NCBI RefSeq assembly: GCF_010435915.1
Contig: NZ_JAAFZH010000018.1
Span: 85,264-149,263 of the forward strand
Length of the DNA stretch: 64,000 nucleotides
Origin: Spirosoma terrae
Lineage (GTDB): Bacteria > Bacteroidota > Bacteroidia > Cytophagales > Spirosomataceae
Direction: 5' to 3'
In this document: positions 17,175 to 25,935 of the stretch, piece after piece
Numbering within the stretch: position 1 is the stretch's first letter
How the letters are laid out: every line of letters starts with the position of its first letter
Position numbers and translations under genes: made by a program
Notes under the pieces: model-generated
Told to the model about the DNA's origin: nothing
Databases searched by the model: none
What the model saw: only the letters and a program-made list of their open reading frames with translations

Positions 17175-18425
17175 ATGGACCGCGAACTAGCCCCCGAACT
17201 GATTACGAAATCTCGCCGAAAAAGCTGGACAATCGGGGCCATCCTGCTGATTAGCCTGATTGCCATCATCGCCTGGTTTAAAGGAATTCTTGTTACGTCA
17301 GTTGAAGCCAGCCGGATCAGATCGGCAGTCGCTCAAACCGGCTTTGTCGAAAACACAATCAGTGCTACTGGCGAGGTTATCCCGGCCTACGAACAGATCA
17401 TAGCCAGTCCAATCCGCGCCAGTATCCGTCGGGTTTTACTGACGCCCGGCACTCGGGTAAAACCCGGTCAGCCTATTCTGGAACTGGATAAATCCCTGAC
17501 TCAGCTGGAATATGATAAAATTGCCGACCAGCTGGCCCTGAAACAAAACAGCATTGAGCAACTTCGGCTCAAATTGAACAAAGAATTGTACGATGCCGAT
17601 GTTAACGATCAGATTAAATCACTAACCATTAACAAGCTTAACGCGGAAGTTAACGATGCCAAACGGCTACTAAAAGTTGGTGGTCAGACACCGGAGGACG
17701 TAACGCGTGCCGAAAATCTGCTCCATATTGCTCAACTGGAAAAAAAGCAGTTGGAAAATACCCTGAGCTACAATCGTCAGTCGATGAGCGCCAGCCTGAA
17801 AGAGTATGAGATTGAGGCACGTATTGAAGCGAACAATCTGAAAGTATTAGACCACAAGCTTAAACAGGCCGATATTTTAACCGACCGGGCGGGCGTACTG
17901 ACCTGGGTGAATGAACATGTAGGCTCGGCCGTCAGCGAAGGCGAAATGCTGGCCCGCCTGGCCGATCTCGGAAGTTTCCGCGTCGAAGGCTCCTGTTCCG
18001 ATATGTATGCCGAACAGGTAAAAACGGGGCAGCCCGTTATCATCAAGATTAATGAAACGCCATTACGCGGCCAGATTACGCAGGTAAAACCCGCTGTCCA
18101 GAATGGGGTGATTCAGTTTGCGATTGAGCTTGATAATAATCGGCATACGGCGCTACGTCCAAACCAAAAAGTAGAAGTGTTTATTGTCACGAATCGGGCC
18201 GCCAAAACGATACGTGTGGCCAATGGGCCAGCTTTTAAGGGTAAACAAAAACAGTACGTCTACGTACTGACGAGTCCAAACGTGGCCAAGCGCCGGGAGG
18301 TTGAGATTGGGCTATCCAATTTCGACTGGGTCGAAATCAAGAGTGGTTTGCAGGTGGGCGAGCGGGTCATTCTGACCGACTTGAGTGAGTACGAGCATCT
18401 TGAACAACTCACGATTAAGCAATAA
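17175..18425 (+). CDS. HlyD/RND-type periplasmic adaptor subunit
   Basis: ATG 17175 gives MDRELAPELITKSRRKSWTI, the normal beginning of this adaptor family; a longer frame from 17064 would run through the operator dyads. The 416-residue product has one N-terminal membrane anchor (GAILLISLIAIIAWF), a biotinyl-lipoyl-like half (ASPIRASIRRVLLTPGTRVKPGQPI), a long coiled-coil hairpin (about residues 130-225), the second lipoyl half (ADILTDRAGVLTWVNEHVGSAVSEGEMLARLADL) and beta-barrel domains. It would bridge the ABC permeases in the inner membrane and the TolC-like protein. It is the first gene of the operon; the next start is 11 nt after its stop. Confidence 0.88.
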   Translation: MDRELAPELITKSRRKSWTIGAILLISLIAIIAWFKGILVTSVEASRIRSAVAQTGFVENTISATGEVIPAYEQIIASPIRASIRRVLLTPGTRVKPGQPILELDKSLTQLEYDKIADQLALKQNSIEQLRLKLNKELYDADVNDQIKSLTINKLNAEVNDAKRLLKVGGQTPEDVTRAENLLHIAQLEKKQLENTLSYNRQSMSASLKEYEIEARIEANNLKVLDHKLKQADILTDRAGVLTWVNEHVGSAVSEGEMLARLADLGSFRVEGSCSDMYAEQVKTGQPVIIKINETPLRGQITQVKPAVQNGVIQFAIELDNNRHTALRPNQKVEVFIVTNRAAKTIRVANGPAFKGKQKQYVYVLTSPNVAKRREVEIGLSNFDWVEIKSGLQVGERVILTDLSEYEHLEQLTIKQ

Positions 18426-18435
18426 CCGCCCGGTC

Positions 18436-19890
18436 ATGAAGAAGCTATTACTCTTGCTTTTCTGCGCTCATCTTGCGCTGGCTCAGTCGCAAAAGCTTAC
18501 GCTTGAGAACGTTGTGTTGCTTGCCCAAAATCAGTCGATTGCCTCCAAACAGGCTGCTACGTTGCGAAAAACCAATTACTGGAAATACCGCACGTTTATG
18601 GCCGATTTCAAACCACAGCTGAGCCTGGATGGATCATTGCCCAGTTTTACGCGTTCGTTTGTTCAGGTAACTCAGCCCGACGGTACGGTCGCTTTTCAGC
18701 AGGTTTCCAATAACAATTCGATTCTTAGCCTTGGATTGAGCCAGAACATTCCGTTGACGGGAGGAGCCGTTTATGTGCAGCAACAGCTACAGCGATTCGA
18801 TAATTTCCTGAATAATACCACCTTATATAATGGCGTACCCTTTGAAGTAGGACTGAGCCAGCCTTTGTTTCGTTTCAACCAAATGAAGTGGGACCGGCAA
18901 ACCGAGCCCTTACGCTATGCCGAAAGCACCCAACAGTATATCGAAGCCTTAGAAAAAGTGGCTCTCGATGCTACTGGCTTATATTTCGATTTATTGGTGG
19001 CGCAGGTAAATCTACAGATTGCCGAAACCAACCGGGTTAATAATGATACGTTGCACAAGATTGCGCTTCATAAACTCGATCTGGGCAAAATTTCGCAAAA
19101 CGATCTGTTGCAACTTCAGCTCAGTGTTCTGAATGCGGAGAAAGATCTGGCATCGGCTCAACAAACGGCAGAAGTCGCTTCGCTTAAATTACGATCGTAC
19201 CTGAATGCGCAGGATCATGACCCTAGCCGTCCACAAGCGTTCGAGCTGGCGATTCCCACACAACTAACACCGTTCATTGTCGATATTAAACAAGCGCTAC
19301 ACGAAGCCTTTACCAATCGGTCAGCCGCTACCGGCTTTCGGCGTCAGGTGCTGGAAGCCGATCGTGATCTGGACAAGGCCAAGAAGGAAAACGGGCTGAA
19401 CGCTACGTTAGACGCTACGTTTGGGCTATCGAACCGGGGACTTCAACCACGCGATATTTATGTTCGTCCCCAGGATCGGGAATTCGTGGAAGTTCGTTTT
19501 ACCCTCCCGATCATGACCTGGGGGCGCGCCCAGGCACGTACTGAAACCGCACGCGCCAACCAGCAGCTAACCGTACAGACGGTAGAACAGGCCAAGCGAA
19601 CCTTTGAACAGGAAATTTATACCCAGGTAACCCTGCTCGACATGCTACGTAAACAGGTAAAACTAACAGCCGACGCCGATCAGATTGCGCAACGACGTTA
19701 TCAGATTGCGCAGGACCGATTCAAGCTCAGCGATCTGAGCGTTACTGATCTGGGTATTGCCACGCAGGATAAAGACCGCGCCCGTCGCGACGCTATTCTT
19801 GCGCTGCGCGACTATTGGCAGGCTTATTACACACTACGTTTATTAACGCTCTACGATTTCGAAACAAACCAGAAAATTCATTACAACTAA
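18436..19890 (+). CDS. TolC family outer membrane efflux protein
   Basis: ATG 18436 begins MKKLLLLLFCAHLALAQSQK, a clear signal peptide; an earlier in-frame ATG (18385) lies inside hlyD and is rejected. The 484-residue protein has the duplicated helical pattern of TolC/OEP proteins: LTLENVVLLAQNQSIASKQA, long coiled coils around LHKLDLGKISQNDLLQLQLSVLNAEKDLASAQ, EVRFTLPIMTWGRAQARTETARAN, and a C-terminal repeat with RRYQIAQDRFKLSDLSVTDL. It forms the outer membrane channel of the tripartite exporter encoded here. Confidence 0.88.
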   Translation: MKKLLLLLFCAHLALAQSQKLTLENVVLLAQNQSIASKQAATLRKTNYWKYRTFMADFKPQLSLDGSLPSFTRSFVQVTQPDGTVAFQQVSNNNSILSLGLSQNIPLTGGAVYVQQQLQRFDNFLNNTTLYNGVPFEVGLSQPLFRFNQMKWDRQTEPLRYAESTQQYIEALEKVALDATGLYFDLLVAQVNLQIAETNRVNNDTLHKIALHKLDLGKISQNDLLQLQLSVLNAEKDLASAQQTAEVASLKLRSYLNAQDHDPSRPQAFELAIPTQLTPFIVDIKQALHEAFTNRSAATGFRRQVLEADRDLDKAKKENGLNATLDATFGLSNRGLQPRDIYVRPQDREFVEVRFTLPIMTWGRAQARTETARANQQLTVQTVEQAKRTFEQEIYTQVTLLDMLRKQVKLTADADQIAQRRYQIAQDRFKLSDLSVTDLGIATQDKDRARRDAILALRDYWQAYYTLRLLTLYDFETNQKIHYN

Positions 19891-19930
19891 CCTCACCCCT
19901 GGCCCCTCTCCTTCGTAAGGAGAGGGTGAC
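19891..19930. repeat. Palindromic intergenic repeat (CCCTCTCCTT hairpin)
   Basis: CCCTCTCCTT (19904-19913) pairs with AAGGAGAGGG (19917-19926) around CGT. Together with the preceding CCTCACCCCTGG it looks like a short dispersed palindrome of a type seen between genes in many bacterial genomes. It sits inside the efflux operon between the tolC-like and ATPase genes and could modulate the level of the downstream transcript. Confidence 0.55.
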
Positions 19931-19972
19931 TTGCCAATAAAAACGAAGGAAGATAGCACAACTCTAATAGCC

Positions 19973-20662
19973 ATGATTACACTAAAAAACATCGAAAAAG
20001 TGTACCGGACCAGCAGCATCGAAACGCTGGCCTTAACGAATATCAATCTCAGCATTCAGGCGAGGGAATTCCTGTCGATCATGGGTCCAAGCGGCTGCGG
20101 CAAGTCGACGTTAATGAACCTGATGGGTTTGCTGGATCTACCGAGCCAGGGCAATGTAGAAATTGGCGGCCAGGTTGTTACGCAGTATGGCGATAAAGAA
20201 CTGGCTCAATTACGGAATCAGAAAATCGGGTTCATTTTCCAGAGTTTTCATCTGATCAACGACTTGTCGGTACTCGATAATGTAGAAATTCCGCTGCTCT
20301 ATCGAAAAGGTGATCCCACCGGAAAATCGCGCCGGGACCTGGCTAAAGAAGCCCTCGAACGGGTTGGATTGAGCAATCGGATGAAACACTTCCCGAATCA
20401 GCTATCGGGCGGTCAGAAACAGCGGGTTGCCATTGCCCGAGCTATTGTTGGTCGTCCTGAAATTATTCTGGCCGACGAACCAACCGGCAATCTGGACAGC
20501 GCAATGGGCAACGAAATCATGGCAATTCTTCAGCAACTGAACGCCGAAGGCAGCACCATCGTCATGGTTACGCACGACGAGTCAATGGCGAAAAAAACGC
20601 ATCGTCTGGTACGTCTTTTCGACGGGTCGATGGTAGGCGATTCAACACTTCAAACGGTCTAA
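19973..20662 (+). CDS. ABC transporter ATP-binding protein (MacB/LolD type)
   Basis: ATG 19973 begins MITLKNIEKVYRTSSIETLALTNIN, as usual for this family; the longer frame from 19931 would add part of the repeat-linked spacer. The 229-residue ATPase shows Walker A GPSGCGKST, Q-loop FIFQSFHLINDL, signature LSGGQKQRVAIARA, Walker B ILADEPTGNLD and the H-loop MVTHDE. It should power the two permeases encoded directly downstream (4 nt and 86 nt gaps). Substrate unknown; the MacB-like set suggests export of a peptide, lipid or antibiotic-like compound rather than import. Confidence 0.9.
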   Translation: MITLKNIEKVYRTSSIETLALTNINLSIQAREFLSIMGPSGCGKSTLMNLMGLLDLPSQGNVEIGGQVVTQYGDKELAQLRNQKIGFIFQSFHLINDLSVLDNVEIPLLYRKGDPTGKSRRDLAKEALERVGLSNRMKHFPNQLSGGQKQRVAIARAIVGRPEIILADEPTGNLDSAMGNEIMAILQQLNAEGSTIVMVTHDESMAKKTHRLVRLFDGSMVGDSTLQTV

Positions 20663-20666
20663 ATCC

Positions 20667-21914
20667 ATGCTACTCAATTACATAAAAATTGCCTGGAAGG
20701 TTCTGCTACGTCATCCGTTCTACACCTTCATTACGCTCTTCGGTATCAGCCTGACCCTAACGGTACTGATGGTACTGACTTCCTTTCTCGACCATTTGTT
20801 TGGCACGCATTATCCCGAAAGTAAGCGTGATCGGTCCTTGTATATCATGCAAATGAAACAAATGGACTCTAGCCGTACCTCCCAAAACTCTGGGCCGATG
20901 AGTTTTAAGTTTTTGGCGGATCACGTCAAAACGCTAAAAACGGCCGAACGCGCTACGATCTGTACGTTTGTCAATAGCTCCAACGCATATGTTGGTTCGC
21001 AGAAAATTAAGCTCAATACTAAATTCACAGATGCCGATTTCTGGCGAGTTACTGATTTCGAGTTTCTGGAAGGAAAGCCGTATAACGAGCAAAACATTGC
21101 CAACAGTGACTACGTAGCCGTTATTACTGACAATCTGAAAAAGCAGTATTTCGGCAATGCGACGGAATCGGTTGTCGGCAAGTCGATCGAAATTGAAAAT
21201 ATTCACTACAAAATAATTGGCGTAGTACGTAGCGCGCCGATTACGCGGCTGTTTACGGCGTCGGATGTTTATTTTCCGTATACAGCGCCGAAAAGTAACT
21301 ATCAGCAAACGGGCATGCGCGGAGGCTATGTGAGTATCATTCTGGCTAAAGACAAAGCGGATATGCCTGCTATTCAGAGTGAGTTTCAGAGCCGGATTGC
21401 CCAGATTCCTTTACCTGGTACGCAAAACGGATTTAAATATTGGTTAATCGATGTGAAATGCGAGCCTTACGCCACCAACTTCATTGAAACGCTTCTGGAA
21501 GCCGGACCGGGTTTGAAAGCTGTTTTCTTCGGAATCATAGGCTTCGTGTTATTCATGTTGCTTGGTCTGCCAGCCATCAATCTGGTCAACATCAACGTCA
21601 GCCGCATTATGGAGCGCGCTTCAGAGATTGGTATTCGGAAAGCATTCGGAGCCCCGGTGAGTACGTTGGTCTGGCAGTTTATTGTGGAGAACCTGTTCAT
21701 TACGTTCATTGGCGGGGCCATTGCCCTGGTTCTAACTGCAGGTATCATTTACCTGATCAACACCAGCGGCATGATTGCCTATGCAGACTTAACCATCAAC
21801 CTGACCGTATTCGCGATTAGTCTGGTCGTGTGTCTGGTTTTTGGCTTTCTGTCGGGGGTTTTACCCGCGCTACGTATGTCGAAACTCACCATTGCCGAAG
21901 CACTCAAAGGTTAA
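20667..21914 (+). CDS. ABC transporter permease, MacB/FtsX type (first copy)
   Basis: The 415-residue protein has one N-terminal transmembrane helix (FYTFITLFGISLTLTVLMVL), a large periplasmic MacB core domain (about residues 45-275) and three C-terminal helices carrying the FtsX signature (VFFGIIGFVLFMLLGLPAIN, ERASEIGIRKAFGAPVSTLVWQF, ITFIGGAIALVLTAGIIYLI, FAISLVVCLVFGFLSGVLPA). The final LRMSKLTIAEALKG is the usual end of MacB-like permeases. It starts 4 nt after the ATPase gene. Two different permeases in one operon suggest a heterodimeric exporter. Confidence 0.88.
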   Translation: MLLNYIKIAWKVLLRHPFYTFITLFGISLTLTVLMVLTSFLDHLFGTHYPESKRDRSLYIMQMKQMDSSRTSQNSGPMSFKFLADHVKTLKTAERATICTFVNSSNAYVGSQKIKLNTKFTDADFWRVTDFEFLEGKPYNEQNIANSDYVAVITDNLKKQYFGNATESVVGKSIEIENIHYKIIGVVRSAPITRLFTASDVYFPYTAPKSNYQQTGMRGGYVSIILAKDKADMPAIQSEFQSRIAQIPLPGTQNGFKYWLIDVKCEPYATNFIETLLEAGPGLKAVFFGIIGFVLFMLLGLPAINLVNINVSRIMERASEIGIRKAFGAPVSTLVWQFIVENLFITFIGGAIALVLTAGIIYLINTSGMIAYADLTINLTVFAISLVVCLVFGFLSGVLPALRMSKLTIAEALKG

Positions 21915-21921
21915 TTTTCAT

Positions 21922-21998
21922 TGATAGAATGAGTGAATGATAGAATGACTACAGCTGCTTTTTATTCATTTATTCGACTATCCAATCAACCAACATTG
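21922..21998. repeat. Copy of a dispersed GATAGAATGAGTGAATGA-type repeat
   Basis: The 19-nt string at 21922-21940 (TGATAGAATGAGTGAATGA) recurs exactly at 59213-59231 near leuD. Here it is followed by an imperfect inverted partner ending GACTATC near 21980. It fills the gap between the two permease genes. Confidence 0.55.
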
Positions 21999-22000
21999 AC

Positions 22001-23155
22001 ATGATACGTCATCTATTTAAATTAATCTGGAATAAAAAAGGAAGCCACGCGCTATTGATCGTGGAAATCTGGGCTTCATTTATGGTTCTTTTTGGCCTGG
22101 CCACGCTCATCGTGATCAACGTGGGTAACTATCGTCAGCCGTTGGGCTTTTCCTACGATAATGTCTGGGCTATTAGTCTAAAAAGCAATCAGGACACCGT
22201 TGAGGTTGCCCAAAAACTGCAACGAGCTATGCAACGCCTGCAATCGTACCCAGAGGTGGAATCTGTTTCACGAATGAGTAGTAACTTTCCGTTTTCTGCC
22301 AGCCAGATGAGCAATGGCTATGAATATGGGAAGCAGAAAGTATCGGCTGATTCATATGTAGCGGACGAAAACTTTGCCAAAACGCTCGATATGACTGTAA
22401 CGCTTGGCCGTTGGTATCGAAGTGCCGACAGCATAGGAAAATATACGCCCATCGTTATCAATCAGAAAACGCGTGAAGCGCTGTTTACCAACGAAAATCC
22501 GCTGGGCAAGATTATCGATAAGCGATTAAAAGTGGTTGGTGTCGTCGATAATTTTAAGGCTAAAGGCGAATTCATGACAAATAAACCCGCCATTTTTGAA
22601 TTACTCAAAGCTGACCAGCCCTGGCACGATACCATGCTGATCAAAGTAAAACCAGGAACGGACGCCGTTTTTGAGGCCAAAGTGGTGAAAGACATTGCCA
22701 TTATGATGAATGGCTGGAGCGTAGAAGTTGACTACCTGACCGATTCACGTAAGAATCAGCATAATCTGGTGCTAGTGCCTGTCATTATTGCCTTGATTAT
22801 CTGTACGTTCCTGCTGATCAACGTAGCACTGGGCCTCTTCGGCGTACTGAACCTGAGTATTGCCAAACGCCGGGGGGAAATTGGCCTTCGCCGTGCTATT
22901 GGCGCTACGGGCAACGGAATTTCGAGCCAGTTTGTTGGTGAGATCTGGGTATTGGCGACCTTCTCCCTACTGATAGGTTTGCTCTTTGCCATGCAATTTC
23001 CGTTACTGAATGTCTTTGATGTGGAATCAGGTATCTACGTAACAGCCATACTTATTGCCGTACTGGTTATTTATGCCATCGTTACGTTATGCGCTTTATT
23101 TCCAAGTCGGCAAGCCGCAACCATTCAGCCTGCTGTAGCTTTGCACGAAGAGTAG
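22001..23155 (+). CDS. ABC transporter permease, MacB/FtsX type (second copy)
   Basis: The 384-residue protein has the same topology as its neighbour: N-terminal helix (ALLIVEIWASFMVLFGLATLIVI), periplasmic domain with the MacB-type segment YEYGKQKVSADSYVADENFAKTLDM, then three helices (VPVIIALIICTFLLINVALGLFGV; EIWVLATFSLLIGLLFAMQF; VTAILIAVLVIYAIVTLCALF). The loop KRRGEIGLRRAIGATGNGISSQF is the conserved coupling region that contacts the ATPase. It ends QPAVALHEE. The two permeases are clearly related but diverged, consistent with a heterodimer. Its stop codon lies in a following inverted repeat. Confidence 0.87.
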   Translation: MIRHLFKLIWNKKGSHALLIVEIWASFMVLFGLATLIVINVGNYRQPLGFSYDNVWAISLKSNQDTVEVAQKLQRAMQRLQSYPEVESVSRMSSNFPFSASQMSNGYEYGKQKVSADSYVADENFAKTLDMTVTLGRWYRSADSIGKYTPIVINQKTREALFTNENPLGKIIDKRLKVVGVVDNFKAKGEFMTNKPAIFELLKADQPWHDTMLIKVKPGTDAVFEAKVVKDIAIMMNGWSVEVDYLTDSRKNQHNLVLVPVIIALIICTFLLINVALGLFGVLNLSIAKRRGEIGLRRAIGATGNGISSQFVGEIWVLATFSLLIGLLFAMQFPLLNVFDVESGIYVTAILIAVLVIYAIVTLCALFPSRQAATIQPAVALHEE

Positions 23156-23243
23156 AGACGCAATACCTTACGTCTCCAATGCGTCAGCATTAGCGTACAA
23201 ACCACCCGATTCAATTAAGAGACGCAAAGTATTGCGTCTCTAC
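23152..23243. repeat. GTAGAGACGCAATAC inverted repeat beginning on a stop codon
   Basis: GTAGAGACGCAATAC (23152-23166) is the exact reverse complement of GTATTGCGTCTCTAC (23229-23243). Each end also forms its own small hairpin (AGAGACG...CGTCTC). The left arm contains the TAG stop of the second permease gene (23153-23155). It separates the transporter genes from the two-component genes and could act as a partial terminator or mRNA end. Confidence 0.65.
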
Positions 23244-23251
23244 AGAAAAAT

Positions 23252-24637
23252 ATGCTCCTCATCATTGACGACGATATTGCGATTCAGACATCACTTTCCT
23301 TACTTTTTCGGAAAGAAGGATTTACGGTACGTATTGCCGATGGGCCGTTCGATACGTTTGAGATTCTGAAGGAAGAAACGCCGGAAATTATTCTGCTCGA
23401 CATGAATTTCTCGGTCGATACGTCGGGGGATGATGGGCTGAGGTTGTTACGTCGAATACGGGAAAAACTGCCCAACGTACCGGTCATTCTGATTACGGGC
23501 TGGGGCAGCATCGACCTGGCCGTTGAAGGCATGAAAGCCGGAGCCAGCGATTTTATTACCAAACCCTGGCAGAACGACTACCTGGTTCAGTCGGTACGCA
23601 CTACGCTCAATCTGGCCCAGCCGGACGTAGTATCGCCCAATCGCCAGAAACTGGATCAGCAATTTCGGTTTGACAACATCGTTGGCGAAGATCAATCGTT
23701 GCTAAACGTATTGACCACCATTGGACGGGTAGCGGCTACCGATGCGCCAGTACTGATCACGGGTGAGAGCGGCACCGGGAAAGAATTAATAGCCGAAGCC
23801 ATTCACCAAAATAGTCGGCGTAAGAATCAGCCCTTTGTGAAGGTCAACCTGGGTGGCATTTCCTCTACGCTGTTCGAGAGCGAGTTATTCGGTCATGTGC
23901 GGGGAGCCTTCACGGATGCCCGTACGGACCGGGTTGGGCGGTTCGAGCTGGCCAACAAAGGCAGTATTTTCCTGGACGAAATCGGTGATCTCGACCCGTC
24001 CAGCCAGGTCAAGCTTCTCCGGGTGTTGCAGGATCGTACGTTTGAACCGCTGGGCAGTAGCAAGAGTCGGACGGTTGATGTTCGTGTCATTTGCGCCACC
24101 AACCGAAATCTCGAAGAAATGGTCGCCAAAGGGCAATTTCGGGAAGATTTATTTTATCGGATCAACCTCATAACGGTTCGACTTCCTGCCTTACGGGAAC
24201 GCGCCGACGATATTCCCCGACTAGCCAATTTTTTTATTAACAACCTGAAAACACTATACCGAAGGCCCAATCTTCATATCAGCAAAGAAGCGGTCAACTG
24301 GCTCAAAAATCTCTCGCTGCCGGGTAATATTCGTCAACTCAAGAACATAGTGGAACGTACTGTTTTATTGTCTGCCAACGACGAGCTTCAACCCGACGAC
24401 TTCCGGCAGAATCTGGCCCAGCCCAATAGTATGACCATCGCTTCTGCAAACTCGCTGCCCGCCGTTGGCACCATGACACTCGAAGAAATGGAGTATCAGA
24501 TGATTCAGCAGGCCATGGCTTTTCATAATAACCGGGTGGCCAAAGTGGCCCGTGCGCTGGGGATTACCCGCTTTACACTCTACCGCCGATTGGAGAAATT
24601 TGGCATTCCCTATAACACGGACAATTCTGAACTGTGA
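23252..24637 (+). CDS. Sigma-54-dependent response regulator (NtrC family)
   Basis: The 461-residue protein has a receiver domain (LLIIDDD; phospho-acceptor D50 in IILLDMNF; switch Thr in PVILITGWGS; Lys in FITKPW). The AAA+ domain has Walker A GESGTGKE, the sigma-54 contact loop ELFGHVRGAFTDA and Walker B GSIFLDEIGDL. A Fis-type helix-turn-helix closes it (NRVAKVARALGITRFTLYRRLEKFGI). The contact loop reads GAFTDA instead of GAFTGA, a variation I believe occurs in other Bacteroidota regulators. It probably activates the efflux operon it belongs to, through the dyads at 17053-17078. The kinase gene starts 16 nt downstream. Confidence 0.9.
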   Translation: MLLIIDDDIAIQTSLSLLFRKEGFTVRIADGPFDTFEILKEETPEIILLDMNFSVDTSGDDGLRLLRRIREKLPNVPVILITGWGSIDLAVEGMKAGASDFITKPWQNDYLVQSVRTTLNLAQPDVVSPNRQKLDQQFRFDNIVGEDQSLLNVLTTIGRVAATDAPVLITGESGTGKELIAEAIHQNSRRKNQPFVKVNLGGISSTLFESELFGHVRGAFTDARTDRVGRFELANKGSIFLDEIGDLDPSSQVKLLRVLQDRTFEPLGSSKSRTVDVRVICATNRNLEEMVAKGQFREDLFYRINLITVRLPALRERADDIPRLANFFINNLKTLYRRPNLHISKEAVNWLKNLSLPGNIRQLKNIVERTVLLSANDELQPDDFRQNLAQPNSMTIASANSLPAVGTMTLEEMEYQMIQQAMAFHNNRVAKVARALGITRFTLYRRLEKFGIPYNTDNSEL

Positions 24638-24653
24638 TTAAGTTGAGCGTCTA

Positions 24654-25928
24654 ATGCTGCTACGAACCAAATACCTGATTTACATTATCGTTGTACACCT
24701 CGCTCTGATCGTACTGACCTGGTTGGTATTGCAGGAGAACAAAATCGGGTTTATTGTTTCGGAGTTGTTTATTCTGGGATCGGCGCTGGTCGCTTATCGC
24801 CTATACGTTGCGTTTCGCCAGCCATCCGAGTTTATTACGGCTGGCGTTGAAGCCATTCGCGACAAAGATTTTACGGTTAAATTCGTACCAACCGGCAATG
24901 AAGAAATCGACGGGCTGATTACGGTCTATAATTTAATGATTGATCAGCTTCGGCAGGAACGTACCAAACAGGCCGAACAGCGGTTTTTTCTCGATAAACT
25001 GGTTGAAGCCGCTCCGATTGCCATTCTGATTTTTGATTACGACGACCGTATTGCGTCCATTAATCCGAGGGCTAGTCAGCTTCTATCCGTCCATGCCGAT
25101 CATGTAGTTGGCAGACCTCTTTCCGAACTCGGTTATTCGCTGCTGACGCAAATGGCCGACATTGCCGATGGTCAGTCGCGCATCATGAAACCCAACGGGC
25201 TTGAAACGTATAAAGTCATTCGGTCTACTTTTATTGATCGCGGTTTTCGGCGGTCGTTTTTGATTATTGAAGAACTGACGCCCGAGATTCTGGCAACCGA
25301 AAAGAAAGCCTACAGTAAAGTCATTCGGATGATGGCCCACGAGGTCAATAACTCCATTGGAGCCGTTAATTCAATTTTGACCATCACCGAATCCGAAATT
25401 CCCGAATCCGATCTTAAACAAGCCGTTCGGGTGGCCATTGACCGAAATGATCGTCTGAATCGCTTCATGCGACGCTTCGCCGACGTAGTGCGCCTTCCGC
25501 AGCCCAACCTGGTCTCGACCAACATGACGACGCTCGTTCAGGATGTTATTCGCCTGATGCAGCCGCAGGCCGAAGCGGTAAACGTAACGCTGACAGTAGT
25601 GCCGTCCACTACGTCTATCACAAAAACAATCGACGTAGCGCAGATCGAACAAGTATTGGTCAACGTCATCAAAAATGCGATTGAAGCCTGCCGCCCCGGC
25701 CACTCAGTGGAGGTCGTGCTCACTACGTATCAGTTATTGATACGGAACAATGGCGAACCCATTCCCGAAGAAATTGCCTTGAGCCTGTTCAATCCATTTT
25801 TCAGCACCCGGCCAAGCGGACAGGGTATTGGTTTAACGCTCACCCGCGAAATCCTGCTTAATCATAACTTCACGTTTTCGCTGCAAACCGAAGCTAATGG
25901 CTGGACTGTTTTTGCCATCAACTGGTAA
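24654..25928 (+). CDS. Sensor histidine kinase (NtrB-like)
   Basis: The 424-residue kinase has two N-terminal membrane helices (YLIYIIVVHLALIVLTWLVL; IGFIVSELFILGSALVAYRLY) with almost no periplasmic loop, so the signal is probably sensed in or near the membrane. A HAMP-like region, a PAS domain (LVEAAPIAILIFDYDDRIASINPRA), the H box with H229 (MMAHEVNNSIGA), the N box (NVIKNAIEAC) and G box (GQGIGLTL) follow. It is the partner of the response regulator encoded just upstream. The arrangement suggests a system that senses envelope stress or the exported substrate and adjusts the pump. Confidence 0.88.
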   Translation: MLLRTKYLIYIIVVHLALIVLTWLVLQENKIGFIVSELFILGSALVAYRLYVAFRQPSEFITAGVEAIRDKDFTVKFVPTGNEEIDGLITVYNLMIDQLRQERTKQAEQRFFLDKLVEAAPIAILIFDYDDRIASINPRASQLLSVHADHVVGRPLSELGYSLLTQMADIADGQSRIMKPNGLETYKVIRSTFIDRGFRRSFLIIEELTPEILATEKKAYSKVIRMMAHEVNNSIGAVNSILTITESEIPESDLKQAVRVAIDRNDRLNRFMRRFADVVRLPQPNLVSTNMTTLVQDVIRLMQPQAEAVNVTLTVVPSTTSITKTIDVAQIEQVLVNVIKNAIEACRPGHSVEVVLTTYQLLIRNNGEPIPEEIALSLFNPFFSTRPSGQGIGLTLTREILLNHNFTFSLQTEANGWTVFAINW

Positions 25929-25935
25929 CGCTACG

